Source: Haloarcula pelagica (GTDB lineage Archaea; Halobacteriota; Halobacteria; Halobacteriales; Haloarculaceae). Taken from it: a stretch of 64,000 bases of DNA. A model generated the notes under the pieces. That model was not told where the DNA came from. It saw nothing but the letters and a program-made list of their open reading frames with translations, and ran no database searches. Numbering within the stretch: position 1 is the stretch's first letter; each line of letters begins with the position of its first letter. Shown one piece after another: positions 1-8,938 of the stretch. Made by a program: the position numbers and the translations under genes. The stretch lies in NCBI RefSeq assembly GCF_030127105.1, contig NZ_CP126161.1:868001-932000 (forward strand), in the 5' to 3' direction.

Positions 1-353
1 CGTATCTGGTCACTCGACGGTACGTCAGCCTCCGGAACGGCTACCTGGCCGGGATGGTCCTGCTCGCGGGATCGATCGGTGCGTGGGTGTTCTGGCACGC
101 GACCGGCCACGGGGCGTTCCTCGTCAACGGCTTCGACGCACCGGGCGGCGGCGCCGGCCACCACGGTGGGAGCCTCCTCCTCCTGATCGCCGACCACTTC
201 GTCACCGAACCGGTCGAATCGGCGATCAAGACCGTCGAATTCCTGGGCGTCGCCGCCTTCGTCACGCTGCTGTGGAGAGACCCGGCGATCATCCCCGACC
301 GGGGCGAGACCGGTCCGACCGAGGCCGAAGCCGGCGAGACAGCCGAGAACTAA
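1..353 (+). CDS. C-terminal part of an unidentified membrane protein (cut by left edge)
   Basis: The open frame runs in from the left edge (codons in phase from base 3) and ends at TAA 351-353, so only about 116 C-terminal residues are visible. Two hydrophobic stretches can be seen, one around GYLAGMVLLAGSIGAWVFW and one around VEFLGVAAFVTLLW, separated by a Gly/His-rich loop. The tail is acidic (EAEAGETAEN). Two His residues follow the first helix (WHATGHG), which might be metal or heme ligands, but I do not recognise the family. Its end overlaps by 65 nt the convergent lipoprotein gene on the other strand. No function is assigned. Confidence 0.6.
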   Translation, partial: YLVTRRYVSLRNGYLAGMVLLAGSIGAWVFWHATGHGAFLVNGFDAPGGGAGHHGGSLLLLIADHFVTEPVESAIKTVEFLGVAAFVTLLWRDPAIIPDRGETGPTEAEAGETAEN

Positions 354-1200
354 CCGTCGGCTCGACGGACACCGTCGCCGTCCGTGTCCCGCCCGACCAG
401 GACAGCGTGAGCGTCAGTTCTTCCCCGACCGACCGTTGCATCGGTGTCGCGCTCGCTCCCCAGGTGATCGCGGTCGTGAACTGTGCCGTCTCGCCGGCCG
501 GAATCTCGTGCTCGACGACGGTTGGAAGGACGGCGAACTGCGGTGCAGTCGCTCGGAACGTCCCGTCCCGACTGCCGACGTTCGCGACGGTGAGATCGGC
601 GACGAGTCGCTCGGTCGGACTGAGCCGATCCGGCAGCGAGAACGCCCGGACGGCGAAGGTCGGGTCGCCGGTCAGCCGCCGGCGCGCCCGCCGGTCGAGT
701 TCGCGCATCGGCCGTCCGGCGTAGGTCAGTGTCGCCCGCTCGACGGTGTCACGCACGGGGACGACGAATCCGGTGACTGTCTCCCCGTCGCCGACCCGGT
801 CGCTCGTCCGCGCGATGGTGTCGAAACTGACGTAGGACCCCTTCGGCTCCTCCGGCGCGCGCCGGTCGCCGTCGATCCGAAGCCCGAACCGTTCGGGAAG
901 AACGTCGCTATCGTCGCGGTAACCGGCGAACACGAACTGGTGGCCGTCGGGCGCGCCGGTGACCACGAGGCTGTCGACGGCGGCGACGTGGACGACGCTA
1001 TCGGTCACCCAGACGGTGCCCAGTCGGGGCTCGGCGTCGTCGGAACTGGTGACGGGAGTCGGCGTCGTCCCTGCCTCGTCGGTACTGGCCGGCGCGTCGG
1101 TCTCGGGCGCCTGGAACGTGCCGTCGAGGCAGCCACTGAATCCGGTACAGAGGCCGGCGAGACTGCCGAGAAGGGCTCTCCTGGAGGGGGTAGAGGGCAT
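289..1200 (-). CDS. Tat-exported haloarchaeal lipoprotein of unknown function
   Basis: This is a 303-residue protein. The N terminus has a twin-arginine motif (SRRALLGSL), a hydrophobic stretch and a lipobox (GFSGC) near residue 24. It is therefore predicted to be folded in the cytoplasm, exported by Tat and lipid-anchored outside the membrane. A Thr/Ala/Asp-rich linker follows, then a beta-rich body (for example FVFAGYRDD, LTVANVGSRDGTFR) that resembles an Ig-like or CARDB-type fold. The end (RLSRRLRPRSDRSRPGRG) is unusually basic for a haloarchaeal exported protein and lies in the 65-nt overlap with the convergent neighbour, so the true stop may reflect a drifted 3' end. No enzyme motif was seen. 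Confidence 0.8.
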   Translation of the reverse strand: MPSTPSRRALLGSLAGLCTGFSGCLDGTFQAPETDAPASTDEAGTTPTPVTSSDDAEPRLGTVWVTDSVVHVAAVDSLVVTGAPDGHQFVFAGYRDDSDVLPERFGLRIDGDRRAPEEPKGSYVSFDTIARTSDRVGDGETVTGFVVPVRDTVERATLTYAGRPMRELDRRARRRLTGDPTFAVRAFSLPDRLSPTERLVADLTVANVGSRDGTFRATAPQFAVLPTVVEHEIPAGETAQFTTAITWGASATPMQRSVGEELTLTLSWSGGTRTATVSVEPTVSSRLSRRLRPRSDRSRPGRG

Positions 1201-1322
1201 ACCGGAACTGCCAGAAGCGACGGTAAAGGCCTTCTGCCGGATCGGTGCGGAAAACGAGCGGGCCGAAGCGGGGGAGCGACGGGGTCAGGGGGCGCTACTG
1301 TCGGAGTCGACTATTGGGCTGC

Positions 1323-2279
1323 TTACAGGCCGAGGATACCGCTTGCGCCACCGCTGGCGGACGCGTTACCCTTTGCACTCGTGTTCGTCTCGGCGTCCGA
1401 GTCGACGGGCGCGTTCGCGTCGCTCTCGCTGTCTGCGTCAGTGTCACTCTCCTCGTCTGTGCCACTGTCGACGTGGACAGCCGCGTTGGCGTCGACGTTG
1501 GCGGTCGCGTTCACGTCGGCGTTGGTGCTTGCGTTTGCGTTGGCCCGGGCGCTGGCGGCCGCGCTGCCGTTGCCCTCACCGCGGGTAGCGCCGTCGGACT
1601 GGTCGGCGTTGCCCTGGCCGCGTTCGCTCGCGCTGTTGTTCTGTGCGTTCTCGTTTGCGGGTTCAGCGGGTTCGCCGGGGCCGCCGGCGAACAGTTCGAC
1701 GACCATGTCGATGACGACGCTGGCGTCGAAGCCGTTACCCTCGCCGGCGTTCGGGGAGCGGTCAGCGTTCGACCGGTTCTGGCCTCGATCCTCGGGGCTC
1801 TCGGGCTCCTCGTCAGCCGTGGGCTGTTCGTCGGTAGCGGTCTCGTTGTCCTCGGCCGCGCGGGCCTCGGAGTCGGCCTCCACGTCGACGGTCACCGTCA
1901 TCGTCCGCTCGGCGGCGTCCGTCCCGGCGAGGGTGACGACGCCCTCGGCGTCGACGGCATCGCTCTCGATCTCGACCTCGCCGGCCGTAGTCGTCTCGGG
2001 CGTGGGGACGCGGAGCTGTCCCTCGGCGTCGGTCTCGTACTCGCCCTCGGCGGCGACTTCGCCGTCGCCGACGGTGTCCACCTCGACGGACGCGTTCGAG
2101 ACGGCCTCACCGTCGGCTTCGACGGTCACGACGGTCTCGTTCTCGGTCGTGTGGACCGTCACGGTCAGTGACTCGCTGGCTGTACTACTCGCGTCGCCGC
2201 TGGCCGCAGCAGCCGGTGCGATCCCGGCGGTGGCCAGCAGCACTGCCATCACCGCGGTCAGTGTCGTTCGTCGGATCAT
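1323..2279 (-). CDS. secreted low-complexity Ala/Asn/Asp-rich protein
   Basis: This is a 318-residue protein with a Sec signal peptide (MIRRTTLTAVMAVLLATAGIA, cleavage near APAAAA). Residues of about 35-140 look like a small beta domain (TVTVHTTENETVVTVEADG, then DAEGQLRVPTPET), similar to carboxypeptidase-regulatory or Ig-like modules. The rest is disordered and highly biased: an acidic stretch, then alternating Ala/Asn/Asp/Val runs (ANANASTNADVNATANVDAN) with many N-x-T/S sequons that could be N-glycosylated. A TATA-like box sits about 27 nt before ATG 2279, so the mRNA is probably leaderless. It is divergent from the membrane-bound regulator at 2467, whose ectodomain has a very similar composition. 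The function is unknown. Confidence 0.75.
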   Translation of the reverse strand: MIRRTTLTAVMAVLLATAGIAPAAAASGDASSTASESLTVTVHTTENETVVTVEADGEAVSNASVEVDTVGDGEVAAEGEYETDAEGQLRVPTPETTTAGEVEIESDAVDAEGVVTLAGTDAAERTMTVTVDVEADSEARAAEDNETATDEQPTADEEPESPEDRGQNRSNADRSPNAGEGNGFDASVVIDMVVELFAGGPGEPAEPANENAQNNSASERGQGNADQSDGATRGEGNGSAAASARANANASTNADVNATANVDANAAVHVDSGTDEESDTDADSESDANAPVDSDAETNTSAKGNASASGGASGILGL

Positions 2280-2303
2280 CGTCCACTCGGATCGATGGGA
2301 GAT

Positions 2304-2313
2304 TGTTAAAAGG
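2304..2313 (-). promoter_or_regulatory. TATA-like box of the secreted low-complexity protein gene
   Basis: On the minus strand this reads CCTTTTAACA, about 27-30 nt upstream of ATG 2279. This is the expected spacing for a leaderless haloarchaeal transcript. Confidence 0.5.
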
Positions 2314-2392
2314 AGTTTCTGACAAAACCGTCCAAAGGTAGGTGTTCGACCAGCAGCAGTTCTCTATCCCGCCGATCGGAAATCCGGAAGAG

Positions 2393-2401
2393 TATATAAA
2401 A
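2393..2401 (+). promoter_or_regulatory. TATA box of the membrane-anchored regulator gene
   Basis: TATATAAAA is the clearest TATA box in the first 10 kb. It lies 66 nt before ATG 2467, so transcription should start near 2424 and leave a leader of about 40 nt. That is unusual in a window where most promoters look leaderless. Confidence 0.55.
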
Positions 2402-2466
2402 GATCCGCGTTCGGGCACAAGATACTTGCGTCCTTCTGGGAAACTAGCCCGCAGATAGAACCGCCG

Positions 2467-3816
2467 ATGCGCCGAACGACCATCGCCCTCGCGGTCGGGC
2501 TCGTCTGCTGTCTGGTGTTCGCCTCGGGGCTCGGAGCCGCGGCTACCACGGGCGAGGGCGGCGTGGCGGCGACACAGGTCGCGGCCGACGGCGTCGTCGC
2601 CACGAACGACACCGGGGACACGTCCACTGGCGTGGTTGAGGAGACGGCGGAAAACACGACCGAGACTGTCGACGAGACGACAGACGAGAAGACGGAGACG
2701 ACCGACGAGGATTCGACGACGGACGCCTCCCGGACGCTCACGAACACCTCCCGAGCGCCCGAGGAGACGGTCGAGACGGCCAACCAGTCCGCGGAGACGG
2801 CGCTCTCGCCGGTCTCGAACACGACCGCTGACGTGTCGGCGAACACGACGGTGCGTGCCTCGACGAACACGACCGCGGACGCGTCCCTGAACGCGAGTGC
2901 ACAGGCAGCGGCCGACGCGACGGCTCGCGCTCCTCCGTCAACACCTGCTCGGGCCCCGGAGACGCCCCGGTCGAACGCCAGCGCGGCCCGCGGGGCGACC
3001 GGTCCGGAATCCCCGGGCCCCAACCGCTCCGCCGGGAACCCCTCCAGTGAGGCCAACGGTTCGGCGGCCGGCCCGGACGGCTCCGGCCCGCCGGGACTCG
3101 GCGGCGAGATGCCGACGCCGGACGGGAAGACCGTCGCCGTCGGCGTCGGTGCCACCGTCGCTGCCGGCGCGGCGGGCCGGGCCTACGTCGGGGCCACGGG
3201 CGGTAGTCCAAGCGCCGCACACGGCGTTGCCCAGTCGGGCGTCCCGCTCGTCCGCACGGCCTATCGCGACGCCGTGGACCGGCTCTGGCGGGTCCTCGGT
3301 ATCGCCGGCTACGCGCTCCACTCCGGTGACACCCTCGAACACGACACTCGTGCGGACCTGGCGTCGGCCATCGAGGACAACCCGGGCGCGTACCTCTCGG
3401 AACTGGCCGACGCCAGCGACGCCTCGATGAGCACCGTCCGCTACCACCTGAAGGTCCTCGAACGCGAGGCGGTCGTCACGCCGGTGAAGATCCGGGGCAA
3501 ACGGCGGTACTTCCCCGGCGACGAACCCACCGACGAACTCGCCGCCGCGTTGGCCGACGACGCCACCGAGTCGGTCCTCCGGGCGCTGGCCACCGTCGGT
3601 CCCGCCTCGGTGTCGGCGCTGGCCGACGAACTCGACCGAGACCCCAGTACCGTCACCCACCACCTCGATCGCCTGCAGGAGTCGGGGCTCGTCGAGCGCG
3701 AGCGCGACGGCCGCGCGGTGGTCAACTCGCTTGCACCGACCGCCGCCGCGGCGATCACACCCCGCGTCGGCGACCGCGGCGACTCGACCGCCGTCGGTTC
3801 CAGTCCCGGTGACTAG
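2467..3816 (+). CDS. membrane-anchored regulator: secreted Thr/Ala-rich ectodomain, one TM segment and tandem winged-helix domains
   Basis: This is a 449-residue protein. It starts with a Sec-type signal (MRRTTIALAVGLVCCLVFASG), followed by about 190 residues of low-complexity Thr/Glu/Asn/Ala sequence rich in N-T-S sequons. A Gly/Ala-rich hydrophobic segment follows near residues 218-243 (KTVAVGVGATVAAGAAG). Two winged-helix domains then come in tandem. One is near 300-355 (LSELADASDASMSTVRYHL, ending in a wing KIRGKRRYF). The other is near 370-430 (VSALADELDRDPSTVTHHL). The inferred topology is outside-TM-inside, giving a one-component sensor that could bind DNA at the membrane. Haloarchaea have many two-wHTH proteins of this kind. 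The ligand is unknown, but the divergent secreted partner of matching composition is an obvious candidate or target. Confidence 0.75.
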   Translation: MRRTTIALAVGLVCCLVFASGLGAAATTGEGGVAATQVAADGVVATNDTGDTSTGVVEETAENTTETVDETTDEKTETTDEDSTTDASRTLTNTSRAPEETVETANQSAETALSPVSNTTADVSANTTVRASTNTTADASLNASAQAAADATARAPPSTPARAPETPRSNASAARGATGPESPGPNRSAGNPSSEANGSAAGPDGSGPPGLGGEMPTPDGKTVAVGVGATVAAGAAGRAYVGATGGSPSAAHGVAQSGVPLVRTAYRDAVDRLWRVLGIAGYALHSGDTLEHDTRADLASAIEDNPGAYLSELADASDASMSTVRYHLKVLEREAVVTPVKIRGKRRYFPGDEPTDELAAALADDATESVLRALATVGPASVSALADELDRDPSTVTHHLDRLQESGLVERERDGRAVVNSLAPTAAAAITPRVGDRGDSTAVGSSPGD

Positions 3817-3833
3817 CAACCACTTTTTACGTC

Positions 3834-4010
3834 GGGGGTCGCCACTGGCGACCCCCATCGCAAAAACATGGGGAAAAACGGCCGGACGCTCGGCGATGCC
3901 TCGCGTCCGGGGAACCGGCGGCTTCGCCGCCGGATGCTCTCAGGCAACCCCTGCCCTGCCCCGGGTTCTCGCGGTTACACCGCGAGGTTCGGGAGACCAG
4001 TGGTCTCCCG
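3834..4010. repeat. cluster of four perfect hairpins with 3-nt loops
   Basis: Four perfect inverted repeats, each with a loop of exactly three bases, lie within 177 bp. They are 3834-3856 (10-bp arms GGGGGTCGCC, loop ACT), 3915-3933 (8-bp arms, loop TTC), 3968-3986 (8-bp arms, loop TAC) and 3990-4010 (9-bp arms, loop AGT). They fill most of the 280-bp gap between the regulator gene (stop 3816) and the convergent Rieske gene (stop 4097). No convincing ORF is seen in the gap. They could be transcript-end structures or a degenerate miniature repeat element. Confidence 0.75.
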
Positions 4011-4096
4011 GCACGCGCGACGCAGTGCGCTCCCGGCCACCGCAACCGCGACAGCTACCGCCACAGCAACCGTACTGCCACCCCAACCGCCACCGC

Positions 4097-4498
4097 CTAC
4101 AACTGCAGATGCGAGGTCGAACTCGGACCGTCGTCGTCGTCGATCCCGCCCTCGTGGTGGAACTCGTAGTCGTCGTCCGTCAGAAAGACGGTGCCGTGGC
4201 GCTCTGCGAGGTCGACGCCGGGAAGGGTCGTCCCGGCGGCCTCGCCATTGTCGCAGTCGCCCTCGCAGGCGTCGAACAGCGAGCCGTGCCGGGGACAGAT
4301 GAGTTGGCCATCCCGCATCGGGACGCCCCGTCCGGTGTCGAAGCGCTGTTGCTCGTGGGTACAGGTGTTGACCCACGCCTCGACCCCGTCCTCGCAGGGG
4401 ACGACCACGACCTCTTCGCGGTCGCCGTACGGATCGGTCGCGGTGAACAGGAACGACCCCTCGTCGTGGACGGTCTCGACCGTCGTCAACTGATGCAT
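4097..4498 (-). CDS. Rieske [2Fe-2S] ferredoxin-like protein
   Basis: This is a 133-residue soluble protein with both halves of the Rieske cluster motif: C46-T-H48 (NTCTHEQQRF) and C68-P-R-H71 (CPRHGSLFD). These supply two Cys and two His ligands to a [2Fe-2S] cluster. No signal peptide or TM segment is present, so it is a cytoplasmic ferredoxin-type Rieske protein rather than a bc1 subunit. Such proteins act as electron donors or as small components of ring-hydroxylating or nitrite reductase-like systems, and which applies here cannot be told. ATG 4498 was preferred over upstream in-frame starts because MHQLTTVETV begins directly with the fold. The tail (HHEGGIDDDDG) is acidic. Confidence 0.85.
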   Translation of the reverse strand: MHQLTTVETVHDEGSFLFTATDPYGDREEVVVVPCEDGVEAWVNTCTHEQQRFDTGRGVPMRDGQLICPRHGSLFDACEGDCDNGEAAGTTLPGVDLAERHGTVFLTDDDYEFHHEGGIDDDDGPSSTSHLQL

Positions 4499-4535
4499 AG
4501 AGGGACGTGGGACGCGAACGGCTAATTCGTGGCGG

Positions 4536-5255
4536 TCAGTCGACAAAGGCCGGGTCGGTCCGTGTCCAGTCCCACGGCAGATAGCGGACCCGCGGCGCGG
4601 CGTCGGCCGGGAGCTGGTCGTACCGCCGGAGGAACGGAACGATGGCCCCCCTGCCGCCGAAGTCGCCGGGGAACCACCGGAAGACACGGGGGACGCGAAC
4701 GACCCCCTCGTCGGCGTCGTAGCGCACGGTCGCGTCGAGATACGTCTGCGTCGCGATGTCGAGTTGGTCGTCGACGGCGGCGGGGTCGTAGGCCCTGATC
4801 GCCGGACAGCTTGCGGCCCCGCAGTTCAGCGCGAAGTGGATACGGGGGTCGGGGTCGGCCAGCCGGTAGCGGAGTTCGAAGCTGTCGGGCAGCAGGCGCG
4901 GCAAGTAGCCCAGGCCGAACTTCGAGCGCGAGCCCCGGAGGATGCCGTGCTCGATGTCGTCCAGCCCGAGCGGGTGGTCGCCGACGGTGACCGCCGGCGC
5001 GCGGAAGAAGCGCAGCGAGCGGACCCGGCCCTCGTAGAGGCCGGGGCGGCGGTCCAGGAGGAGATTCGTCCCAGCGTTGTAGCAGTTGAGCCAGAACGCG
5101 AGCGCAGTCCGGCGGTCCTCGCGAACGGGAGCCAGTGCCGCCTCGTCGAGGGCAGCCAACGCCGAGAGGACCGGCGCCGGATCGTCGCCGACGCGTGTGG
5201 CGACCAGGAGATCCGCGGACAGTGTGGTCGGTGTCGCCGCCGTCGTCGGCTGCAT
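4536..5255 (-). CDS. DUF547 family protein
   Basis: This is a 239-residue protein matching the DUF547 pattern: [11 protein letters not shown], then DIEHGILRG, then the conserved [18 protein letters not shown] block with its Cys and Ser/Cys residues. This family has a papain- or transglutaminase-like look but no established reaction. ATG 5255 was chosen over the 31-codon-longer frame because a TATA-like AAGCCTTTTC (minus strand, near 5280-5289) lies at leaderless distance. It is divergent from GGGP synthase, with about 150 bp between them. The product is probably cytoplasmic. Confidence 0.8.
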   Translation of the reverse strand: MQPTTAATPTTLSADLLVATRVGDDPAPVLSALAALDEAALAPVREDRRTALAFWLNCYNAGTNLLLDRRPGLYEGRVRSLRFFRAPAVTVGDHPLGLDDIEHGILRGSRSKFGLGYLPRLLPDSFELRYRLADPDPRIHFALNCGAASCPAIRAYDPAAVDDQLDIATQTYLDATVRYDADEGVVRVPRVFRWFPGDFGGRGAIVPFLRRYDQLPADAAPRVRYLPWDWTRTDPAFVD

Positions 5256-5406
5256 GTCTCCCGAGAGGGAGCCACCGTCGAAAAGGCTTGTGCGGGTGTC
5301 TCCGGCGTCGGCCACGGCCGGGTGGGCGTGCGCTGTCGCGCGGGCCACACCGTGCTGGTCCGGCCCATCCGAAGCCGTTATGCCGACAGACGAACGTCAC
5401 TGCGGT

Positions 5407-6126
5407 ATGAGCGACTGGGCGGACTGGGACCACATCGTCAAGATCGACCCCGACAAGACGCTGGTCGACGGCGAGACCTTCGAAGACGTGGCCGCGACCG
5501 GCACTGACGCGATCGAGGTCGGCGGCACGACCGGGATGACCGAGGAGAAGATGCAGCGGGTCGTCGAGGCCTGCGGGAAGTACGACATCCCCGTCTACAT
5601 CGAACCGTCGAACCCCGCCTCAGTCGTCCACAGCGACCGCCACGACGGCTATCTCGTCCCGGTCGTGATGAACGCCGGCGACGTGACCTGGATCACCGGC
5701 GCCCACAAGGAGTGGATCCGCATCGACGACGAGATCGACTGGTCGCGCACGTTCACCGAGGCCTACATCGTGATGAACCCAGAGGCCTCCGTCGCGACCT
5801 ACACCCAGGCCGACTGTGATCTCGACGCCGAGGAGGTCGCGGCCTACGCCGAGGCGGCCGAACACCTGCTGGGTCAGGAGATCGTCTACGTCGAGTACTC
5901 CGGGACGCTGGGCGACCCCGAGATCGTCGCCGCGGCCGCCGACGCAGTCGACGACGCGACCCTCTTCTACGGCGGCGGCATCGGCGACTACGAGTCCGCC
6001 CGCCGGATGGCCGAGCACGCCGACACCATCGTCGTCGGCGACCTGGTCCACGACGAGGGCGTCGAAGCGGTCCGCGAGACCGTCGAGGGTGCCAGGGACG
6101 CCCACGCCGCGACCGCCGACCGCTGA
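5407..6126 (+). CDS. geranylgeranylglyceryl phosphate synthase (phosphoglycerol geranylgeranyltransferase)
   Basis: This 239-residue TIM-barrel prenyltransferase of the PcrB/GGGPS family attaches geranylgeranyl diphosphate to sn-glycerol-1-phosphate. It makes the first ether bond of archaeal membrane lipids. Visible signatures are KIDPDKTL near the N terminus, [28 protein letters not shown] and the phosphate-binding [10 protein letters not shown] with [10 protein letters not shown] at the C terminus. Start ATG 5407 ([15 protein letters not shown]) matches the family N terminus; the frame is open further upstream but lacks support. The gene stands alone. Haloarchaeal group-I enzymes are normally about this length. 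Confidence 0.95.
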   Translation: MSDWADWDHIVKIDPDKTLVDGETFEDVAATGTDAIEVGGTTGMTEEKMQRVVEACGKYDIPVYIEPSNPASVVHSDRHDGYLVPVVMNAGDVTWITGAHKEWIRIDDEIDWSRTFTEAYIVMNPEASVATYTQADCDLDAEEVAAYAEAAEHLLGQEIVYVEYSGTLGDPEIVAAAADAVDDATLFYGGGIGDYESARRMAEHADTIVVGDLVHDEGVEAVRETVEGARDAHAATADR

Positions 6127-6272
6127 CCGGCCGCGCCCGCGATACGGGCTCACTGCCCAGCACACACGTTCCAGTCGTCGATCCGCTCCGCTGGTCGGTC
6201 GTCCATCCGTCCGCTCCGCTTCTTCCCGTCTGAATCGCCGCGAGAGCCGTGCCCGGTCACGGCCACGACCAC

Positions 6273-8474
6273 TCAGAACACGAGTCGATCGAGCGCGCGG
6301 CGGAGCGGGCCGTGGTCGGTCCGCGGGTGGACCTCGACGGTCGCCTGCCCGGTGTCGTCGATCGCCGCCTGCGTCGCCCGTTCGCGCTCGGATCGACGAG
6401 CGGTCAGTCCCCCCTCCCAGCTGTGGATGACGAGGTTGCCCTCGGGGTCGTCGGTCGAGACCGCCACGTCGATGTCGTCGCGACGGGCGAACGTACAGGC
6501 GGTGGGGACCGAGCACGCCTCGACGAGGTCGTCGTGGTACTCTCGGAGGACGCGGAGTTGCTCGCCGGAGTTGTCCTCGGCGAGCGGGTAGACGAACCGC
6601 AGCGACGCCCCCGTGTCGCTGGCGATCGCGTCCCCGATCCGGACCTTCAGCGGGTCGTAGGGGCCCCGCGTGGTCACGAGCGAGACGGTCCCGATGTCCG
6701 CGAGTTCACCGGCACTGACCGCGAGCGTGTCGCAGTCGGCCCTCTCCCCGATCCGGGCGACACTGTCGCCGAAGACGGAGGACTCGAAGGTCGCGTCGCG
6801 GTCGACCACCAAGAGCGTCGCGCCGAGGTCGGTGACGGCGTTCGCGACCGCGCGATCGGGGTGGTGGCTGACGAGTTCGCCGTACTCGACGGGGACATCG
6901 ACATCGGCCGCGAGTTCGTCGGTCCGGCGCTCGAACTCGGCGTCGGTCACCGACTGAACGTCGGCGGCGTACCGCAGGGGCGTCTGGTCGGGAACCTCGT
7001 CGAACTGGACGACGACGACGCGGCCGTCGTCGGGACACAGCGTCGACGCCAGCGTGACCAGCGACCGCTCGCTCTCGGCGCTCGCTCCTTCGGGGAGCGC
7101 GACGAGGACGGTCTCGCCCGGCGTCTCCGCCAGCGCCGTTCTGGTCCGCTCCATCGCCTGCTGGCCGACGCTCCGGCGGACGGACTCGCGGATCGCCCCC
7201 TCGCGGGTGACACGGCGGCGGACGTAGCCGAAGTACCAGAGCGCGCTCGCGGCGACGATGACGACCGCGCCGACGATGGCGACCGTCCCCATCTGCGTGA
7301 GCAGAGCGAACCCGGTCACCGTGCCGAAGATCTGGGTCCACGGGTACAGCGGGGACTCGAAGGAGGGATCGTAGGCGGTCGTCTCCGACTCGCGGAAGCC
7401 GATCAAGGCGACGTTGATGAGCGCGAACACGAGGATCTTGAACGCGCTCGCGAGCTTCGCGATCTCGAGGATATCGACGAACGCGATCAACACCAGCATG
7501 ACGAGGCCGGTCAGCGTGATCGCGTTGACGGGGGTGGTGAACCGGTCGCTGACGGTGCTCAAGATCCTCGGTGCGATCCCGTCCCGGGCCATCGCGAACG
7601 GGTACCGCGAGGCCGACAGCACGCCCGCGTTTGCGGTACTGACGAGCGCCAGGAGGGCCGCGAGCACGACCGCGCCGACGCCGGCGGCCCCCAGCGTCGC
7701 GTCGGCCGCGTCGGCGACCGGCGTCGAACTCCCGGCGATCGTCTCCAGCGGGACGACGCCGACGATGACGGCGACGATGAGGACGTACAGCAGCGTCGTG
7801 ATGCCGAGCGAGCCGAGCATCGCGACCGGGATCACGCGGTCGGGGTCCTCGACCTCCTCGGCGACGCTGGCGATCTTGGTCACGCCGGCGTAGGAGACGA
7901 ACACCAGCCCCGTCGCGGCGAAGATCCCCTCGACGCCGTAGCTCCAGAGTCCGCCGTAGGACGCCGTCTCGACGGCCGGCCCGCCGCCGACGACGAACCA
8001 GGCCATCGCCGCGAGCATCACGGCGACGATCCCGACCTGGAGCCGGCCGGTCTGTTCGGCGCCGACGATGTTGACGACGATCAACAGCGCCGCGAGGCCG
8101 ACCGCCACGGGTCGAACCGGGAGATCGAACACCAGAACGAGGTAGGGCACGCCGCCCACGAGCGCGAGCGCGCCCTTGAACGACAGCGAGAACCAGGTCC
8201 CGACGCCGGCGATCGTTCCCAGCAGCGGGCCCATCGACCGCTCGATGTAGACGTAGGTCCCGCCGGCTTCGGGCATCGCGGTGGCCATCTCGGCCTTGCT
8301 CACCGCGGCCGGGAGGACCAACACACCCGCGAGCAGATACGCGACGATGACGCCCGCGCCGGCCTCCTTGACGGCCAGTGCGGGCAGGATGAAGATGCCA
8401 CTGCCGACCATCGCACCGATCGAGATGGCGATGACTGCCGGAAGCCCGAGGTCGCGTTCGAGGTCTTTCGGCAT
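6273..8474 (-). CDS. APC-family amino-acid permease with C-terminal universal-stress-protein domains
   Basis: This is a 733-residue protein. Residues 1 to about 430 form a 12-TM APC-superfamily transporter that begins with the typical AISIGAMVGSGIFILPA consensus helix 1 and contains PEAGGTYVYIERSMG. From about residue 450 on there are cytoplasmic USP-like segments (ETVLVALPEG, TLLVVDRDATFESSVFGDS, then GTVSLVTTRGPYDPLKVRIG). This APC-USP architecture is common in haloarchaea, and the USP part is thought to sense nucleotide or stress state. Substrate specificity cannot be read. It follows the small RCK-N-like gene by 2 nt, so the two are co-transcribed, and an Lrp regulator lies just upstream. 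Start ATG 8474 gives MPKDLERDLGL. Confidence 0.9.
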   Translation of the reverse strand: MPKDLERDLGLPAVIAISIGAMVGSGIFILPALAVKEAGAGVIVAYLLAGVLVLPAAVSKAEMATAMPEAGGTYVYIERSMGPLLGTIAGVGTWFSLSFKGALALVGGVPYLVLVFDLPVRPVAVGLAALLIVVNIVGAEQTGRLQVGIVAVMLAAMAWFVVGGGPAVETASYGGLWSYGVEGIFAATGLVFVSYAGVTKIASVAEEVEDPDRVIPVAMLGSLGITTLLYVLIVAVIVGVVPLETIAGSSTPVADAADATLGAAGVGAVVLAALLALVSTANAGVLSASRYPFAMARDGIAPRILSTVSDRFTTPVNAITLTGLVMLVLIAFVDILEIAKLASAFKILVFALINVALIGFRESETTAYDPSFESPLYPWTQIFGTVTGFALLTQMGTVAIVGAVVIVAASALWYFGYVRRRVTREGAIRESVRRSVGQQAMERTRTALAETPGETVLVALPEGASAESERSLVTLASTLCPDDGRVVVVQFDEVPDQTPLRYAADVQSVTDAEFERRTDELAADVDVPVEYGELVSHHPDRAVANAVTDLGATLLVVDRDATFESSVFGDSVARIGERADCDTLAVSAGELADIGTVSLVTTRGPYDPLKVRIGDAIASDTGASLRFVYPLAEDNSGEQLRVLREYHDDLVEACSVPTACTFARRDDIDVAVSTDDPEGNLVIHSWEGGLTARRSERERATQAAIDDTGQATVEVHPRTDHGPLRRALDRLVF

Positions 8475-8476
8475 CG

Positions 8477-8938
8477 TCAGTCCAGATGAGTGACTTCGAT
8501 CGAGTTCTCGAACTGTGCACACGCCTCCGCGGCGAGCACCGCGCCCTCGGAGACGGTGACCGTCGCGATTCCCTCGAAGGCGTCTTCGAGAGCGGGGTCG
8601 CCGACCAGGACCACGACGTGGTCGAGCCCGAACCGTGTACGGAGCAGTTGTGCCACAAGGAGCGCCCGGCGGTCGCTCCGTAAGGCGACGATAGCGCCCG
8701 CTACGTCGGCGGCGCTCGCCGCGGCGAGTGTCTCGACTGCCGCCGGGTCGCCGACCGTCGCGTCCACGTCACCGGCGCGATCAGCGACGGGTTCCCTGTC
8801 GGTGACGATGCCGACCGCTGCGGTGGCCGCCAGTTCCCCTGCGATGACTGCACCGGCGAACCGGTCGGTGACGACGAGGACCGACGGTCGGTCCCGTTCC
8901 CCTGAGAGCCTGTCTCGGAACGTTCGTGCGGATAGCAT
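8477..8938 (-). CDS. small RCK-N/TrkA-N-like protein, probable partner of the APC transporter
   Basis: This 153-residue protein has a Rossmann-like pattern: VLVVTDRFAGAVIAGEL at residues 20-40, then alternating strands (AVGIVTDR, AGAIVALRSDRRALLVAQLL, HVVVLVGDPALEDAF). It resembles the NAD-binding half of TrkA/RCK proteins but lacks a clear GxGxxG, so nucleotide binding is uncertain. It lies 2 nt upstream of the APC permease and is almost certainly in the same mRNA, which suggests a soluble regulatory subunit. ATG 8938 was chosen; a 12-codon-longer frame is possible. The AT-rich region before it carries palindromes that may bind the adjacent Lrp protein. Confidence 0.65.
   Translation of the reverse strand: MLSARTFRDRLSGERDRPSVLVVTDRFAGAVIAGELAATAAVGIVTDREPVADRAGDVDATVGDPAAVETLAAASAADVAGAIVALRSDRRALLVAQLLRTRFGLDHVVVLVGDPALEDAFEGIATVTVSEGAVLAAEACAQFENSIEVTHLD

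Noticed and set aside
436..2322. Long plus-strand open frame of 628 codons covering the lipoprotein and low-complexity genes
   Set aside because: It is antisense to two genes with clear signal peptides and promoters, has no family match and an Arg/Ser/Val composition typical of shadow frames in GC-rich DNA.
6249..8489. Plus-strand open frame of 746 codons antisense to the APC transporter
   Set aside because: Arg/Asp/Gly-rich low-complexity translation with no domain; the minus strand encodes an unmistakable permease.
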